This document shows, piece after piece, positions 1 through 12,300 of a stretch of DNA of 64,000 nt. The notes beneath the pieces were generated by a model. The model saw nothing but the letters and a program-made list of their open reading frames with translations, was not told where the DNA came from and ran no database searches. Every line of letters starts with the position of its first letter. Positions within the stretch are counted from its first letter, which is position 1. The DNA comes from Nageia nagi. Its lineage: Eukaryota; Pinophyta. The stretch covers positions 190,836,001 to 190,900,000 of the forward strand of contig JBITNC010000001.1 in NCBI GenBank assembly GCA_050084985.1, read 5' to 3'. A program made the position numbers and the translations under genes.

Positions 1-1205
1 TCTCACCTACATGCTGGGTCGCTTTCCCGTCCTGATCGTATAGGCGATTGCTGATTAAGAGGAAAGGTTTCCTTCCCAACACAACCCTCCAAAAATTAGC
101 AAGTGTATGATACTCATTTCTGAAATAAAAATCAGCATGCAGTGGCTCAAAATCAATTTTCAAGACTTCCCAATCAATGTACAAACATGTGTCGATAGTT
201 GGCAAAAAGGTTGCCAACGTTGGGTCTCCACAATTACACTCAAATGGTGCAATAATTGCCAACCAAAAGGTCTCTAACTATGTACTAATGGCAGCCAACA
301 AATCAGGACCTGAAATATCAACAATAATCCAAGTAAAGCCTCTTATCATCACCAAATAGTCATCAATGATTGTAGCCATTAAGACAGGGACAACAGTCAT
401 CAAATTATCATCAAATAATGCATCAACAATGTGTGTAAAGACAACAAATATTTCCTGATCATAGGCAGCCCCTATCAAATGAAGAGCATTCCTTATATCA
501 TCTTTAACATTCCTTCTTGCATCAACAATAAGTACAGCTTTTACTGAGGGTGTATCAGTCCCAAAGACACGAGTAAAGAGTACAACATCAGTCTCATTTT
601 TATCAGCAATTAATGCAGCCCATAGTGTTGCCACATCAGTCCCAACTAACGTCACAAACATTGCCTCAAAAGTCAAGGATTCAACCTCAAAATTCAATGA
701 ACATGCTGGCCAAAAACTCCTAGCAAACACATTTGCAGTCCTCTTTCCCTTGAAAAGTTTAGTCCTTGCTGTCCTCTCGTGCTGTCCTCTCGTGCTGTCC
801 AAACAGCCAAGAATGTAGCCTTGTCAGTCATGAAGAATGCAGTCCAAAATGTTGACAACAATAGCAACATGTCAGTCCTAACTGTCGCCACGATCATTGT
901 CTCCGAAGGGAAGGATTTGGTCCCCAAAATTGCCAAACATTCAGTCGATGTTAAGCACAAAATGAAAGCAATTTCACTGATCTTCAAAACACCATTAATT
1001 GGGAGGTTGGGATTGGCAAAGTTCTCACAAAAATCATGGAGTGTAAAGCTCCAAATAGGGATGTTGGGGCAGCAGATGTACAGCTGAACGTTGGGGTTGA
1101 AACCTTGAGGATCATAAGTGGACAAAGTGTCCCAAACAGTCTTCCATCTTCCCCTATCAAATGCTACTCTTAAGATGTACCAACTCAGCGCAAGGAAAGT
1201 TGTAA
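1..1205 (-). mobile_element. Internal region of LTR element A, unresolved
   Basis: This stretch lies downstream, on the minus strand, of the LTR and primer-binding site of element A, so it is probably internal retroelement sequence. It holds minus-strand open stretches at 278-802 and 694-1125 that overlap in different frames, rich in Val, Ala, Thr and Phe. I do not recognise any family in them. They could be a decayed ORF or a captured host fragment. The element runs off the left edge, so its 3' LTR cannot be seen. Confidence 0.35.
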
Positions 1206-2435
1206 TCAGATCTGAATTTTCCCTTCTAAATCAGCCCATACCAAGCACAAAGATGAAGAGTAAAACTTTCTATTAGTGCATAATTTGTCCTTATATATTG
1301 CAGCCTTTTGGTGCAGCAAAGTAAATTCTGAAATGACATGATTCCTTACCCCAAACAGTGATGAATTTTCAGGAACACTATGGCCACAAAAATCAACAAG
1401 TGTATTTTCCTTTTTCTTTATGTCTTGGCTGCAAGTAAATGTGTCATGAGAAAATTTGATGCCCTTCTCATGTTCAAATCCTTCAGGAGAAGCTATGGAT
1501 TCTTGCAAACACACAAACAACCAAAGTGAGCTAAAACAAGTGAGGCCATTGCCCCATGTCATGTGCCAAGGATCCAAGTGGTTCCAACGACCACCAAGAC
1601 TTTCATTATCGGTTGAAACTATTCTTCCTTTCTCCTCTAAAACTGATTTGAAAACCTTCATGCTTTCATTTTCATTCCCCATGATCACCTCCAACCTTCT
1701 TAATCTCTCATTGTGTGCAAACACATTCGGATCCCATGGAGCTAGGAGACTATTGCAATTCACATGAAGAATTGATCTTTTCAACACATCACACTTTGAA
1801 ACCCAAGGCATGAAACTAGTATGTGCATACTCACAAGGTGATTGAAAAGTTTCAACATTCACATCTACATCAAGCTTCTTGTTCTTCACTACGTTCTCAA
1901 CAAATGGAGGTGATTGCATTTTGAAGGAAATACCTTGTAGTTCTACTTGACATACCTCATGTAGTGATACAATAATTTCTGATTTTCCTCCATTTTTGCA
2001 TACCTCAATTTGTAATGGAACTGCAATTGCTGATTGTAATTCTCCTTCTTTGCAGCCCTTATCTTCTTCCATGCTATGCTCATGCTTTTCACCTTTCTCA
2101 TTGCTATCTACTAAAACCAAATCTGAAACAACAATGGCTCTATCCTCTTTCTTTCCAATATTAGTACTGTCAAAAACACCATGCAAAATTTTTGAATTAC
2201 TATCATAAAAATCAAAAATAATTTCATACCTTTTGTGGCTGATCCAAGTCTCATCATTATGCAATTGATGCTCTATGTTTTGAATCCGAAACTCCACCTT
2301 CTTCTTCAGATCCAAAGGTGCAACCTCCCCCTTGATGCACAAGGCAAGTTTGGGTCTAGCCGTTGGGGGATTTTTGGCCTCCTCCACCTCAATGTCATAT
2401 TTTGCTTTCTCCCACTGAACGATTCCATACCCCAA
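1206..2435 (-). CDS. Unknown 409-aa ORF of LTR element A
   Basis: This is the longest open frame in the first 9 kb: 409 codons on the minus strand, starting about 620 bases downstream of the primer-binding site of element A. The predicted protein is mixed and soluble in character: a basic, Lys-rich start, an acidic stretch around residues 90-140, and a Trp-rich segment near residue 290 (HLDPWHMTWGNG). I see no CCHC knuckle, no aspartic-protease DSG triad, no RT YxDD and no integrase motif. The position right after the 5' LTR suggests a gag-like or non-autonomous element protein, but that is inferred from place only. It could also be a chance open frame. Confidence 0.4.
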   Translation of the reverse strand: MGYGIVQWEKAKYDIEVEEAKNPPTARPKLALCIKGEVAPLDLKKKVEFRIQNIEHQLHNDETWISHKRYEIIFDFYDSNSKILHGVFDSTNIGKKEDRAIVVSDLVLVDSNEKGEKHEHSMEEDKGCKEGELQSAIAVPLQIEVCKNGGKSEIIVSLHEVCQVELQGISFKMQSPPFVENVVKNKKLDVDVNVETFQSPCEYAHTSFMPWVSKCDVLKRSILHVNCNSLLAPWDPNVFAHNERLRRLEVIMGNENESMKVFKSVLEEKGRIVSTDNESLGGRWNHLDPWHMTWGNGLTCFSSLWLFVCLQESIASPEGFEHEKGIKFSHDTFTCSQDIKKKENTLVDFCGHSVPENSSLFGVRNHVISEFTLLHQKAAIYKDKLCTNRKFYSSSLCLVWADLEGKIQI

Positions 2436-3057
2436 AAAATCTTGGTATAGCTAAAAATTGATGTCTCTCTGGAACTCTTTGGAGGTTCCTTGGTATATCT
2501 GGAGCAACACTTCAATTCTTGGTGGTGTTTTATGTGGTGGAGCAGATCTAGATTCCAGATCTCTCCTCTCTTCTACCTTATCCTTTTTCCATGCCTTTTG
2601 CCCAAATATCAAAAGAGCGTCTCCCTTTCTTCTTGAGGTATTTTTCATTCCTCAAATTGATAGAGCATTTTCTGGAACATCTTTCCAAAATCTGATTTCT
2701 TTACCTTGATTGTAGATTTGGCTGAATTTTCTCTTTCCATTGGTGCCAATTCTAATTCTTCATGCGAAATGCAGATTTTGTTGAACTTTCAAAAAACCCT
2801 AGCACAAAACTTGGAACTTCATATTAAATTTTTCTAACTAGCCAGGATAATAGATCAAAACTTTTTATACTTGGGAACGACCTTCAAATATGAAAATGTA
2901 TTCCCCAAACCCTAGACAACTTAGTCTAGGAATTCAGATTTTTCTGAAAAAATATCGTTTTGACCCCAAAACTAGCTTTTTAAGTGTAGAACCTTATGAT
3001 CTATCGATTCAATTTGTTTCTAGCTAGATCTTAACCACATAGGCTGGCCATATCTAA
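2436..3057 (-). mobile_element. 5' untranslated leader of element A
   Basis: Between the primer-binding site and the 409-aa ORF there is about 620 bases of low-complexity, AT-rich sequence with no convincing gene on either strand. Its place fits a retroelement leader. Confidence 0.4.
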
Positions 3058-3069
3058 GCTCTGATACCA
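3058..3069 (-). promoter_or_regulatory. Primer-binding site (initiator Met tRNA type)
   Basis: On the minus strand this reads TGGTATCAGAGC, the standard plant retrotransposon primer-binding site complementary to the 3' end of initiator methionine tRNA. It lies one base after the end of the minus-strand LTR (3071). This fixes that LTR as the 5' LTR of an element extending leftwards. Confidence 0.9.
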
Positions 3070-3070
3070 C

Positions 3071-4033
3071 TGTAAGATTCCAAATACGATCTCAAGTGCA
3101 AATAGTCAAATATAAGCAAATATACACCCATGTCTGGACTAGACAATCAAAACCAAGCATAAACAAGCCCACAATTCCAACATCTCACATATACAAGCAT
3201 GAATGCATTAAAATACCCCAACGATGCAAGTATGGAGCCATACACATTAAATACAGAGACAAATACCGAGATCCAGATGCCCACGACTGTATTAATGATG
3301 AAGAATGACAAATGATACAATACAAGGCCCAAGGGCTCAACATTGGTCTCCAAGGAGCCAACTAGGGCATAACGAACATAGAAATGTGATCACTGCTGGT
3401 ACAACAGATGGGACGACCTTACTCCCTCAAGCCTGGATGCTCTGCTGCAAAACTCCCATTTAGAAACCACTGAAGGTAGAAGTGTGACCTCGGAATACAA
3501 CCGGATGGACTAAGATGCTACACCTTAGCCGTAGATTAGCAAGATCCCTCAGCCTAATAACCCTCCTGGATGTTGCACCTAGGGGAAGATTGCTTTATGC
3601 TACCCCAAGACTTGTGTCCATTGGACGTAGGAGAAATATTATCAAATCAGGTATATCCATGCAATGATGTGAATTTCCTTTATTTAACAATCCTTGGATC
3701 TCACCTAGAAATCATCACTCCAATCTCCAAGTCCAATGTTAGCCTTCTAGAGGTCCTAAAATGCCCAAAAGTGGGGTTAGATGTGTCCTAGGTATCATAC
3801 ACATGCCAATGCTGCCTAGGGATGTCAATAATTACATGATCCAATGGCTAGACATGTAATGCCTCATTATTGGAGACTAATATTGCATTTACAATTATTA
3901 ATTGCTTTGGAATCATGTATTACAACTCATACAAGTGGCCCACATAAAACATACTAAATCTACTTTTAATTACCAAGCTCACACCTAAATACAATCCATA
4001 ACTAACTCATATCTCAAGGAGTGGGACGTCACA
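3071..4033 (-). mobile_element. 5' LTR of element A (963 bp, minus)
   Basis: On the minus strand the LTR begins TGTGACGTCCCACTCC at 4033 and ends ...GAATCTTACA at 3071, directly followed by the primer-binding site. It is homologous over most of its length, in inverted orientation, to the LTR at 6786-7932. One shared stretch is the segment around 3568-3660, which matches the complement of about 7330-7430. The two belong to one LTR family but are diverged, so neither is recent. Confidence 0.85.
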
Positions 4034-4282
4034 TTTCAAGGGGTCAATATGGAGATGTTTCTAGATTTCTGTGAGCGGCCGCGATATGGAAGATTGGTCC
4101 AATTGGAGAATTTCAAGAGGCCATAACTCTTTCATTTCTTGATGAAACCATGTTGTGTAACTTGTCAAAATGTTTCCCACGAGATGCCCTATCCAATGAA
4201 CAAATCAAATCAACTCTCCAAAACTTGTGGTGAATTCTATCCTCAAATCAAATTCCACAATTAAATATCTTTTACGAAAAGG
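4034..4282. other. Spacer between elements A and B
   Basis: About 250 bases of unassigned sequence between the outer end of LTR A and the first recognisable gag sequence of element B. Element B should have its 5' LTR here; it is missing. Confidence 0.5.
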
Positions 4283-5793
4283 GATGTTACATTCCTGGAA
4301 GAAGACGTTGGGAAGATAGGTGAGCAACCCGTCATTCCCAAATTGTCCAAACCAATGTTCGCCAGAAAATCCATCAATGAGGTAAAAAATCGGGTTCCAA
4401 GTCCTCTTGAGTTGAATCAGATTTTTAGAGTGTATTCCATGTTAGATCAAGGATTGAAGAGGGATGTGAATTTCAATGGCTATTTGGAGATCTTGGGGTT
4501 GAAGGGAGGTAGCTCTCATGGCACCCACTCCCAAAGCAACTCGTGGGGTGCCAAGAGACAGTTGTAACAGAAAATGAACAAAATGTAGGTACCAATGTAC
4601 AATGGCAAGAAGATGACGGCTAGGGGCTAGCTCCATTAGCTGCAAACATATTTCATCGTAAGTCCGAACATGTTGGAGGAGGATGCAATTCATTTTGCAT
4701 CGTTGCATTTTGAGAGAGATGCCCTCGAATGGTGGCAACATGGAGTAAGCAGTCAAAATTACTCCCACATTTCTTCTTTTGATGAATTTGCTCTAAGGTT
4801 AGTGAAGTGGTTTGACAAGAAGAGGGAGAATGACTATTTTAGATAGCTAACATCTTTGAGGCAGCAAGGTACGGTGGATAACTATGTTTCGAAATTTCGA
4901 AAAATTGCAATCATGATCCACAACATCTGTTAGGAGAGGTTGACCTTCCTATTTGTAGAAGGGTTGATGGAACCTTTGCAAGGAATAGTGAAGGTATTGG
5001 TGCCACAAACCCTTGATGATGCAATCAATGCCGCTTATGACTTGGAGCTAATAATGGTTTCCCTCAAAGGTGGGCAGACATACAAGGGGCAGGCCACCCA
5101 AAAACCGGTTGCAGAACAAGAAGAGCCTAGCAAGTTCAAACCCTTCCCCCCCTCAAACAGGCCAATTAGACACATCTACCAGAAGGAAATTGAGAGAAGG
5201 TAAATGCTTCTACTACAAAAAGACATGGGAGCCAGGAATCGTTGCCAAGGCAAAGGACATGTGCACTACATTGAAGTGCTTTCAGATGGAGAGGACGATG
5301 GTTTAGATTTGGATCTTGGTACGAACATGTTGGACCAAAAGAAGACAACTAAGGCAAAGGCATCTCTTGGGAGCATGGTTGCTTTGCTCCATGGAGTCAA
5401 GAAATATCTCATGTTGAAGGTGATTGGGCAAGCAAGTGGGCAAGACCTGATGGTCTTAATTGACTCTAGCCACTCACAATTTCATTGATGGAGACTTTGT
5501 AGAGAAGAAGGGTTTCAAAACAAGGGGGTTTGAAGGATTCAAAGTTTCCAATGCCAATGGGAAACTCATATTAGTAGGCTTAATCGTGGAGAGATTTGGG
5601 GTAAGATTACAAAGCTACACTGTGAGAGAAGATTTCTATGTGTGTCCATTGAAGGGACATCCTCACATTATCTTGGGCGTGTAATTGTTATTTGAATTGT
5701 GTGACATTCACACCAATTACAAGAAGCTCACCATGAGCTTTGACATTGATGGTAAGACCCACACTTTGCAGGGCATTCGAGATGAATGCCCAT
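4283..5793 (+). pseudogene. Degenerate Ty3/gypsy gag-protease (element B)
   Basis: Frame-broken plus-strand remnants of a Ty3/gypsy polyprotein. The gag capsid region is seen at about 4675-5050, with the typical order HFERDALEWWQHG, a Phe-Asp-Glu-Phe segment, an Arg/Gln-Gly-x-Val-x-x-Tyr segment and LFVEGLMEPLQGIVK. A degenerate zinc knuckle with an upstream basic KLREGKCFY stretch follows at about 5190-5270. The aspartic protease starts near 5455 (LIDS, then after a frame break ATHNFID) and runs to about 5790. Stop codons interrupt gag near 4843 and 4931 and there are several frameshifts. No RT, RNase H or integrase follows. The gene is dead or serves a gag-only derivative. Confidence 0.85.
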
Positions 5794-5877
5794 AAGTCAC
5801 CAACAAGAGATTGGAGGTGATTTGGCAACACCATGAGGGGAAGAGGAAAGAGGATGAGTCAACATTGGGCAAGGAGG

Positions 5878-6342
5878 CAATATGGCACCCCATGTTGGAC
5901 ATGGAGGGTCCTTGGCATCATACGTTGAGCAATAAGGAGCTCTTACATCCCACGTTGGTCCTAGAGAGGCTTGGGCACCCAACGTTAGACATGGAGGAGC
6001 CTTGATATCCCACGTTGGGCCTGGAGAGGCTTAGGCACCCAACGTTGGACACAAAGGAGTCTTGGCCTCCCATGATGGGCCTATAAAGGCTTGGGCACCC
6101 AACATTGGACATGAAGGAGTCTTTTCATCCCACGTTGGGATTGGAAAGGCTTGGAAACCCAATGATGGAAATAGAAGAATCTTGGCATTCCTCGTTGGAG
6201 ATGAAGGGATCACAACACCTCATGTTGGGTCTAGAGGGAGTCTGGCACCCCATGTTGTTCATAAGGAAGAAAGGGTACCCCATGTTGGTTACAGAAGGAG
6301 TTTGGCACCCAATGTTGAGCTTGGGGAAGCCTTAGCATCTAC
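5878..6342 (+). repeat. 30-bp minisatellite inside element B
   Basis: About 15 imperfect copies of a 30-bp unit of the type GGCACCCAACGTTGGACATG followed by GAGGAGTCTT. Two subtypes tend to alternate, (CAACGTTGGACATGGAGGAG) and (CCACGTTGGGCCTGGAGAGG), giving a 60-bp higher-order pattern. The unit length is a multiple of three, so most of the array stays open in one frame and would encode 10-residue repeats of the type xHPTLDMEEx. It occupies the place where RT and integrase should follow the protease. Confidence 0.9.
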
Positions 6343-6771
6343 CATGGAGCAAAGGATCCAACTTTTTTCACTCATGCTTGCTTTTCTTTATGTTTTTGCA
6401 GATATATTTCTCATGAGTCTTCCACATACATGATCACTACTGCAACTAGGTGCTTAGTATGGACAAATATATCAGCATTTATGCATACAATCTTGTGTCT
6501 TCTAAACATTGTTGCACTAGAATATTTGCAGGCATTTTTGTGCTTAATGTGGTTTGCTAGAAGCAGAATAATTCTCAACAACATATCATAATTTTTGCAT
6601 GCAACGTTGAAACATAAGAAGGGAACGCCAACGTTTGATACAAGGTCTTCATTATGTGGGAGATTTATTGAAGTTGCATTCCACTTCAACGGACTACAGT
6701 TAACAAAGCAAAAGGATTCATGGAAGACAATATTTTGTGGCATTCTATAGTTGCTTGAGGGCAAGCAATAC
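6343..6771 (+). mobile_element. 3' internal region of element B
   Basis: Non-coding or decayed sequence between the minisatellite and the polypurine tract. No RT, RNase H or integrase motif is visible. Confidence 0.5.
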
Positions 6772-6785
6772 GAGAGGGGAGGCTT
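6772..6785 (+). promoter_or_regulatory. Polypurine tract of element B
   Basis: The purine-rich run GAGAGGGGAGG followed by CTT lies immediately before the TG of the LTR at 6786, as expected for the plus-strand primer of an LTR retrotransposon. It identifies that LTR as the 3' LTR of a plus-strand element. Confidence 0.75.
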
Positions 6786-7932
6786 TGTAACACCCTCTCT
6801 TGCTAAAGATAATTGATTATGGGATCCTAAGGATTCCCTCTTGTAAATAGTTATTTATGTATTTCTTGTTAGTACTTGGGATAGAAATAATAATGGTCCA
6901 TTGGACCCCACTGTGAGCCACAAGGGGGACGTCTTCCTTCCAAGCATAGGCTAGCATAATTTAATGTTATTTTATGTACTTGGAGATCTTGAGAATTGAT
7001 TGTGGGAATCCCAAGGCCTTGTATGGACATGAAAATAGGATCTAGGCACATGTATGACTCTTAGAAACCCAACGCATGACATTGGGGCACTCCTAGGACC
7101 CCAATGTTGGACTTAGAGACACCTCACCACCCTTCGAGGCCCACGTCACATCTTAGAGAGTCTCTAACCCATACACATGAACATTTATGACATGTTTGAG
7201 GCATTTGAGGGCCCCTAGGAGGCTAACGTTGGATAGGGGAGGCATGGATGATTCCAAGGTGATAATCTAGATTTAGACTTGAGCTATATTAGGTGTTGGA
7301 GCATCATTGCATGGATATATTGAATTTGATATTATTTCTCCTACCGTGCAATGGACACAAGTCTTGGCGCAACATCAAGCAATCTTCCCTTAGGTGCAAC
7401 ATCTAGGAGGGTTAGCAGGCTAAGGGATCTTGCTAATGTACGGCTAAGGTGCAATATCTTAGTCTAGCCGGTGGTAGAGGTTATAGTCCTACCATTCAAT
7501 TGGTTTCTAGGATTTGGAGAGGGCTCCTTTAGTGGAGAGGGTTCAAATCTTGAGAGAGTGTAGCTGTCCCATCCATTGTTCTAGCAGTGATCATATTTGC
7601 ATATTCGTATGCTGTAGTGGGCTCCTTGGAGGCCAACGTCGAGCCCTCTTGGGCCAATTTGGTATTGTACTCATCATTATCTTGCTAATTGAAGCCATGG
7701 CATACTTGGATCTCATTCTTGTCTCATTATTTTGTGCGTTTGGTGCAATCTTGTCTCATTGTGCACGACGTTGGGCATTTGAGTGATATTCTTGCTTGTT
7801 AAGTGAATTGTTGGCATTTCTGGCTTGTTTTTGCATGTGTTTGATGCCCTAGTCCAAACTTGGGTGTAATTTTGATATTAATTGATAAGTATTTGGCTAA
7901 TTTGCACTTGAGATTATATTGGGGATTTTACA
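6786..7932 (+). mobile_element. 3' LTR of element B (1147 bp, plus)
   Basis: It starts TGTAACACCCTCTC just after the polypurine tract and ends GGGGATTTTACA. It is homologous to the LTR of element A in the opposite orientation. Fragments resembling the minisatellite motif (CCAATGTTGGACTTAGAG) recur within it around 7066-7130. The partner 5' LTR is not present, so no target-site duplication can be read. Confidence 0.85.
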
Positions 7933-9270
7933 ATGATCACCCTCACCTATAAAAGGAGATATGTTGAATATTGATTATAAGTCCGATTTTCGGATTGAGT
8001 GTGAGAACTCTTTCTTTGCCACTTGGAGGGCAACGTGCATTTGAGGTATTGAGGGGATAGGAACCTACCTTTGAACTTACGCTAGCCATCTTGAGAGGAA
8101 CGCTGTTGGTTCCATCATAGTTGCTGTAGAGGAGACCTGGTCTTGCCTAACTGGTTTTGGGATTGGTGAGGCCCTGGAACCATCCGACATAACCCTATTG
8201 GAGACAGTCTTGGTCCAAACTCCTTAGGTTGACAAAAATATTGTAATTGCTTTATTCTTGCTATATCAAATACAATTACATTCTGTTGTCGAAATATTAC
8301 CATTTGTCTCTTTGTTCTTGGACATTGGATTTGGAAGCATTATTACATTGTCGCATTGCTATTTTCTCTTACTGTTTGCAATGTTGGGTTTGGAGTGATA
8401 TTTTCATTGCTTAATATCTGTTTGGGCTCTTGAATTGGGATGTTGGGTTTGTGGAGCATTTTTGCACTGTTGAAGTATCATTTTGCTTCTTGCTCAAGTC
8501 ATCGGAATATTGGAGGAATTTGCTTGCATTAATTTCGTAATTGCTCATCATAGCTAGAGGTTGGGTTTGATGGTATTTTCTACAAGTTTAACTTCGTATC
8601 TTTCATTCCTAGCAAGTCGTTGGATATTTGGTGCATGTTTGAGCTTGTTTTGTCCAGTTTGGAGGTTGAAACCAAACGTCCCTCTCCTAGGGCACGTTTG
8701 AGGAGTGAGCCTAGAACTGCTTATCATAGATCTGTGTGCTTACTTTGAATCATACATTTATTGCAAAAGTTGTTGACCATTTATGTTGTGTTGGGGCTGG
8801 TACTATGACCCCTAACTAGAAAGTGCAGTGGATTTTACTTGAATGGCTTTTTTCTATTACAGGTTTGTTGTTTGTCTTTATCGTGTGATGATTTGTTTGC
8901 TTCCTTTTAATCTTTCACATTTATTGCAAAGGCTTCTAAACATTTGCGTTGAACTGGTGTTGTCATCTATCACTCTATCCCCTTAACTGGAAAGCTCAGT
9001 GGCCATCCATGAATCCTGCTGGTAAACTTTCTCAAGTAGATTTTGCATCAATGTGTTGCCCGTTGTTTTCTTGTTGGCCACCATGTCTTTGTATATCTGA
9101 TGCCTACATAATATTTGTGTTCATTTTACACTTTTAAAATGAATTTGACATGTCATATACAACAATCCAGATAACAGACTCTTTTGGTTCTGCACTGTTT
9201 ACATGCATTCCGAGAATAATGAATTGCTTCTTTTCATCTCACCTTAGATTTATGGATGCAAATGTTCCAG
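7933..9270 (+). other. Intron sequence upstream of first visible exon
   Basis: Non-coding. A TATA-like TATAAAAGG lies near 7952, and the following sequence resembles the transcribed part of another old LTR, but I cannot set its borders. The last 30 bases give a usable 3' splice site ending CCAG at 9270. The exon that should precede 9271 is not present in the 9 kb to the left. Confidence 0.5.
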
Positions 9271-9383
9271 ATTGCTTACCTGAACGCACTTCGTTATGGG
9301 CTCAAAAGAATTTTTTTTGGAGGTTTTTTCATACGTGGACATGCATACACAATGGACACCATCTCATTTGCAGTACATTTTTG
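9271..9383 (+). CDS. PANK2: PANK2 exon a (end of kinase domain)
   Basis: It begins in phase 0 after CCAG and encodes [20 protein letters not shown] followed by IRGHAYTMD and SFAVHF. It ends with TG before a GTAAAC donor, so the Trp codon is split with the next exon. This is the C-terminal lobe of the type II pantothenate kinase. Confidence 0.93.
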
Positions 9384-12300
9384 GTAAACATTTAATTGTT
9401 ATGTAGAAACTGTGTTTTGTACTTATCATATTGGTCTTTTTTGGTTTACTTTGTTCTAGATTCACTACTTTCTACTGTGTTTTCCTTTTTGGTTTCAGGT
9501 CAAAAGGTGCTGCACAGGCTATGTTTTTGCGGCACGAAGGATTTTTAGGTGCCTTAGGAGCATTTATGAGTTATGATAAACATGGTCTGTCAGATTGGAC
9601 TGCACATCAGTTTGTTGAGCGCTTTCCGATGGGAGCACCATATGCAGGTGGAAAAATTCATGGTCCACCCATTACAGATCTAAATGAAAAGGTTGTTTCA
9701 GGACGAAGTAATTTTAAGGGTGCTTTCATTAATGAAATTAAATAAAAATTTGTCAAAGTGTCTGTAATGCTTGTGAGGGTTTACAAATTTGTTATATAAG
9801 ATTTGGAATGTTTGTTTATCTAACATTCAATGTCTATGTTCCTTTGCATTGATGCCATTTCAAGATTGCTGTTTGTGTTCACGTTGAATAGTAGTGGAAT
9901 CATAGTAGTCAATCTTGGACTCGTTGAGGCTCACTCGGACTTGGCCAAACTCGGCAAAAACTCGGAAAAACAAAAAAATGATTTTTTTTTTTCACTGAAA
10001 ACAGAAGTTTTTTCAATTGCATATTATTTATTACTATTATTAGTGTCTTCTATAAGCCTACCTACTCAACAATAACATCAACATTATACAAATTTAAAAT
10101 ATTCACAATTACAAATTACGGATAGGAAGGGGCATATGTTTATATTCATCAAAATGTTAAAACTTCACACTACAGAATGTGCCTATGATGGCTGCAAACT
10201 TCATTCCTTTTGTTTTTTCCCTTTCTCATTGGAGTGAGGATTTGGTGAATTCTCATACGTGCATGGTGTTTAAACTTTGGAGCATTCTTAATGGTTTTGT
10301 GGAAATTGTTTCTTGTTGAACCTGTCACAAAATAGATCAGTCATCTTTGTGAAGACATAACTTTTTATAGAGATATTCAATTGAGGTAATTCTTTTTTCA
10401 TTGGGTAGCATTCGAAGAGACCTTTCCAACGAGTATACACATGCCTAATTAATGGTTTTTTTTTTAATGTTTTAAAGTCATTTTTCAAAATTACTTTGCT
10501 TTCACCAGACTTGCCGGACTCGGCTAGACTTGCCAAGACTTGGCTAAACTCGTCGAGACTTGGCGAATCTCGAGACTCGACGAATCTCCAGACTCGTAGT
10601 TTAAGCCCCTTGCCGGGCATAACTCGGACTCGGGACTCACGATTTTTGGCAAGTTCCGGCGAGTTTCAATACTACGAGTGGAATGCATTTATTTTTGTTT
10701 CTGAACTTCACTATTTTGGAAAGGCTCTCATGAATCTTAAACAGATTGCACTCTGAAATCAATCATCGAAAAAATTAATGATGCCTTCAAACCAAATGGA
10801 ATACATTGAATCTCTTCAAATATGTGTTAGATCTTGAATGTGCAAACCATTCATGCTTATGTTTGAAGAGCTGTTTCAATTTGTCTTGAGCATAATATGT
10901 CTGTTAAATTAATTCTTACTGTTAGTCTATCAGTGCAGATTTCTTGGATGGAGAAATTTATACAGATGGGTATAGAGATCACAGCACCTGTCCCGATGGC
11001 TTCTCCAGGTACAACAGGTCTTGGCGGATTTGAACGACCATCGTCTCGGGAAGGATTGCTACGATCTGATGCTAGTGCTGCTCTAAATGTGGGTGTGCTT
11101 CATCTTGTTCCATCATTAGAACCATTTCCGTTGTTGGAAGACCCAAAACGGTGAGCTCTATATACTTGCATTGATATGAATGAGTGAAATATTTCTTTTT
11201 TTAGTTGCTACACCATCCTCTATCTTTATATATATGCGTGTCTTTTTTATCCTTGTGTCAATCAACATTGTTTTTGTCCAGAGCAGTGTCTTTCGTGCTT
11301 CCAATTGTAAACAATCTCTGATCAAGAAATCTCAGTTTTTTAAAGCATGCTAGATATAATATCTGTTGGGTGTTTTGATGCATATCTACTATGAAAAAAA
11401 AAATCACCTCTTTAGAGTTCTTGTGATTTTTGTAAATGTGATAAGCCACATGCTAGCATAGCTCAGTAGCATGTAAAGGTAATTACTAATTTGTATTTGA
11501 ATAATTTATTCAGTACAAATTTTCTCTTGTTTCCATGATTGTGACAGACAAAGTTGTGCTTTGTTTGTTTTCATTTTTACCAAGATTTGCTTCATTAGTA
11601 TCATCAGGTATCAATCAACTACTCTTTTTGTATTACCTTCATTAGATCCCCAAACAAGAGAGCCTTCCTCCAAAAAGTGGCTCAAGAAATAAGGTTTTAG
11701 TTTGAGATTGAGCAACCTTAAAGCTTCTTCCTTTTGGGCGTTGTTACCTTTCAAAATTTTCCATTTTACACTAGATTCTTTTCTTTTTATAGAATGTTGA
11801 ACCATACACCCATACTGCATTTCCACCTCATTTCTAATTGTTGAAAGTTTTCTGTTTTTACACAAAGGATAATTGTCTATTCAAGCATCTTCCCAAAAAT
11901 ACACTTTAGTATCCCTTCCAACTTTACATCTAATACACTTTCGAAGAACTCCCCTACTCTTTATGATGTGATTCCGTAAAGATGAGCCCTTATAGGTATC
12001 TCGGCAGTTACAAGCTTTTTTGGATCATTGCTGTCCAAGTATTTAGCCTTTAAGATTCTATCCCACAGTGAATTTCCCTCTATTATAATCCTCCATCCAA
12101 TCTTTACGGCCAAAACTTTGTTTAAAGTTCATATCCTTCTTAAACACAAATCTCCACATGATTTATGTTTATTAACTTTTTCCCAAGCAACTAGTGAGAT
12201 TCTACCTTTCTATAGTTCAGACCACAAGATATTTTTTGGATAGTTTCTATTTTATATGCAATCTGCATAGGTATGTTAACACTGAGAGCCTGTAAATGGG

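Noticed and set aside
9431-9745. A 104-aa ORF as a complete gene
   Set aside because: It is an exon of PANK2 extended by chance into the introns on both sides; homology and splice sites define 9499-9691.
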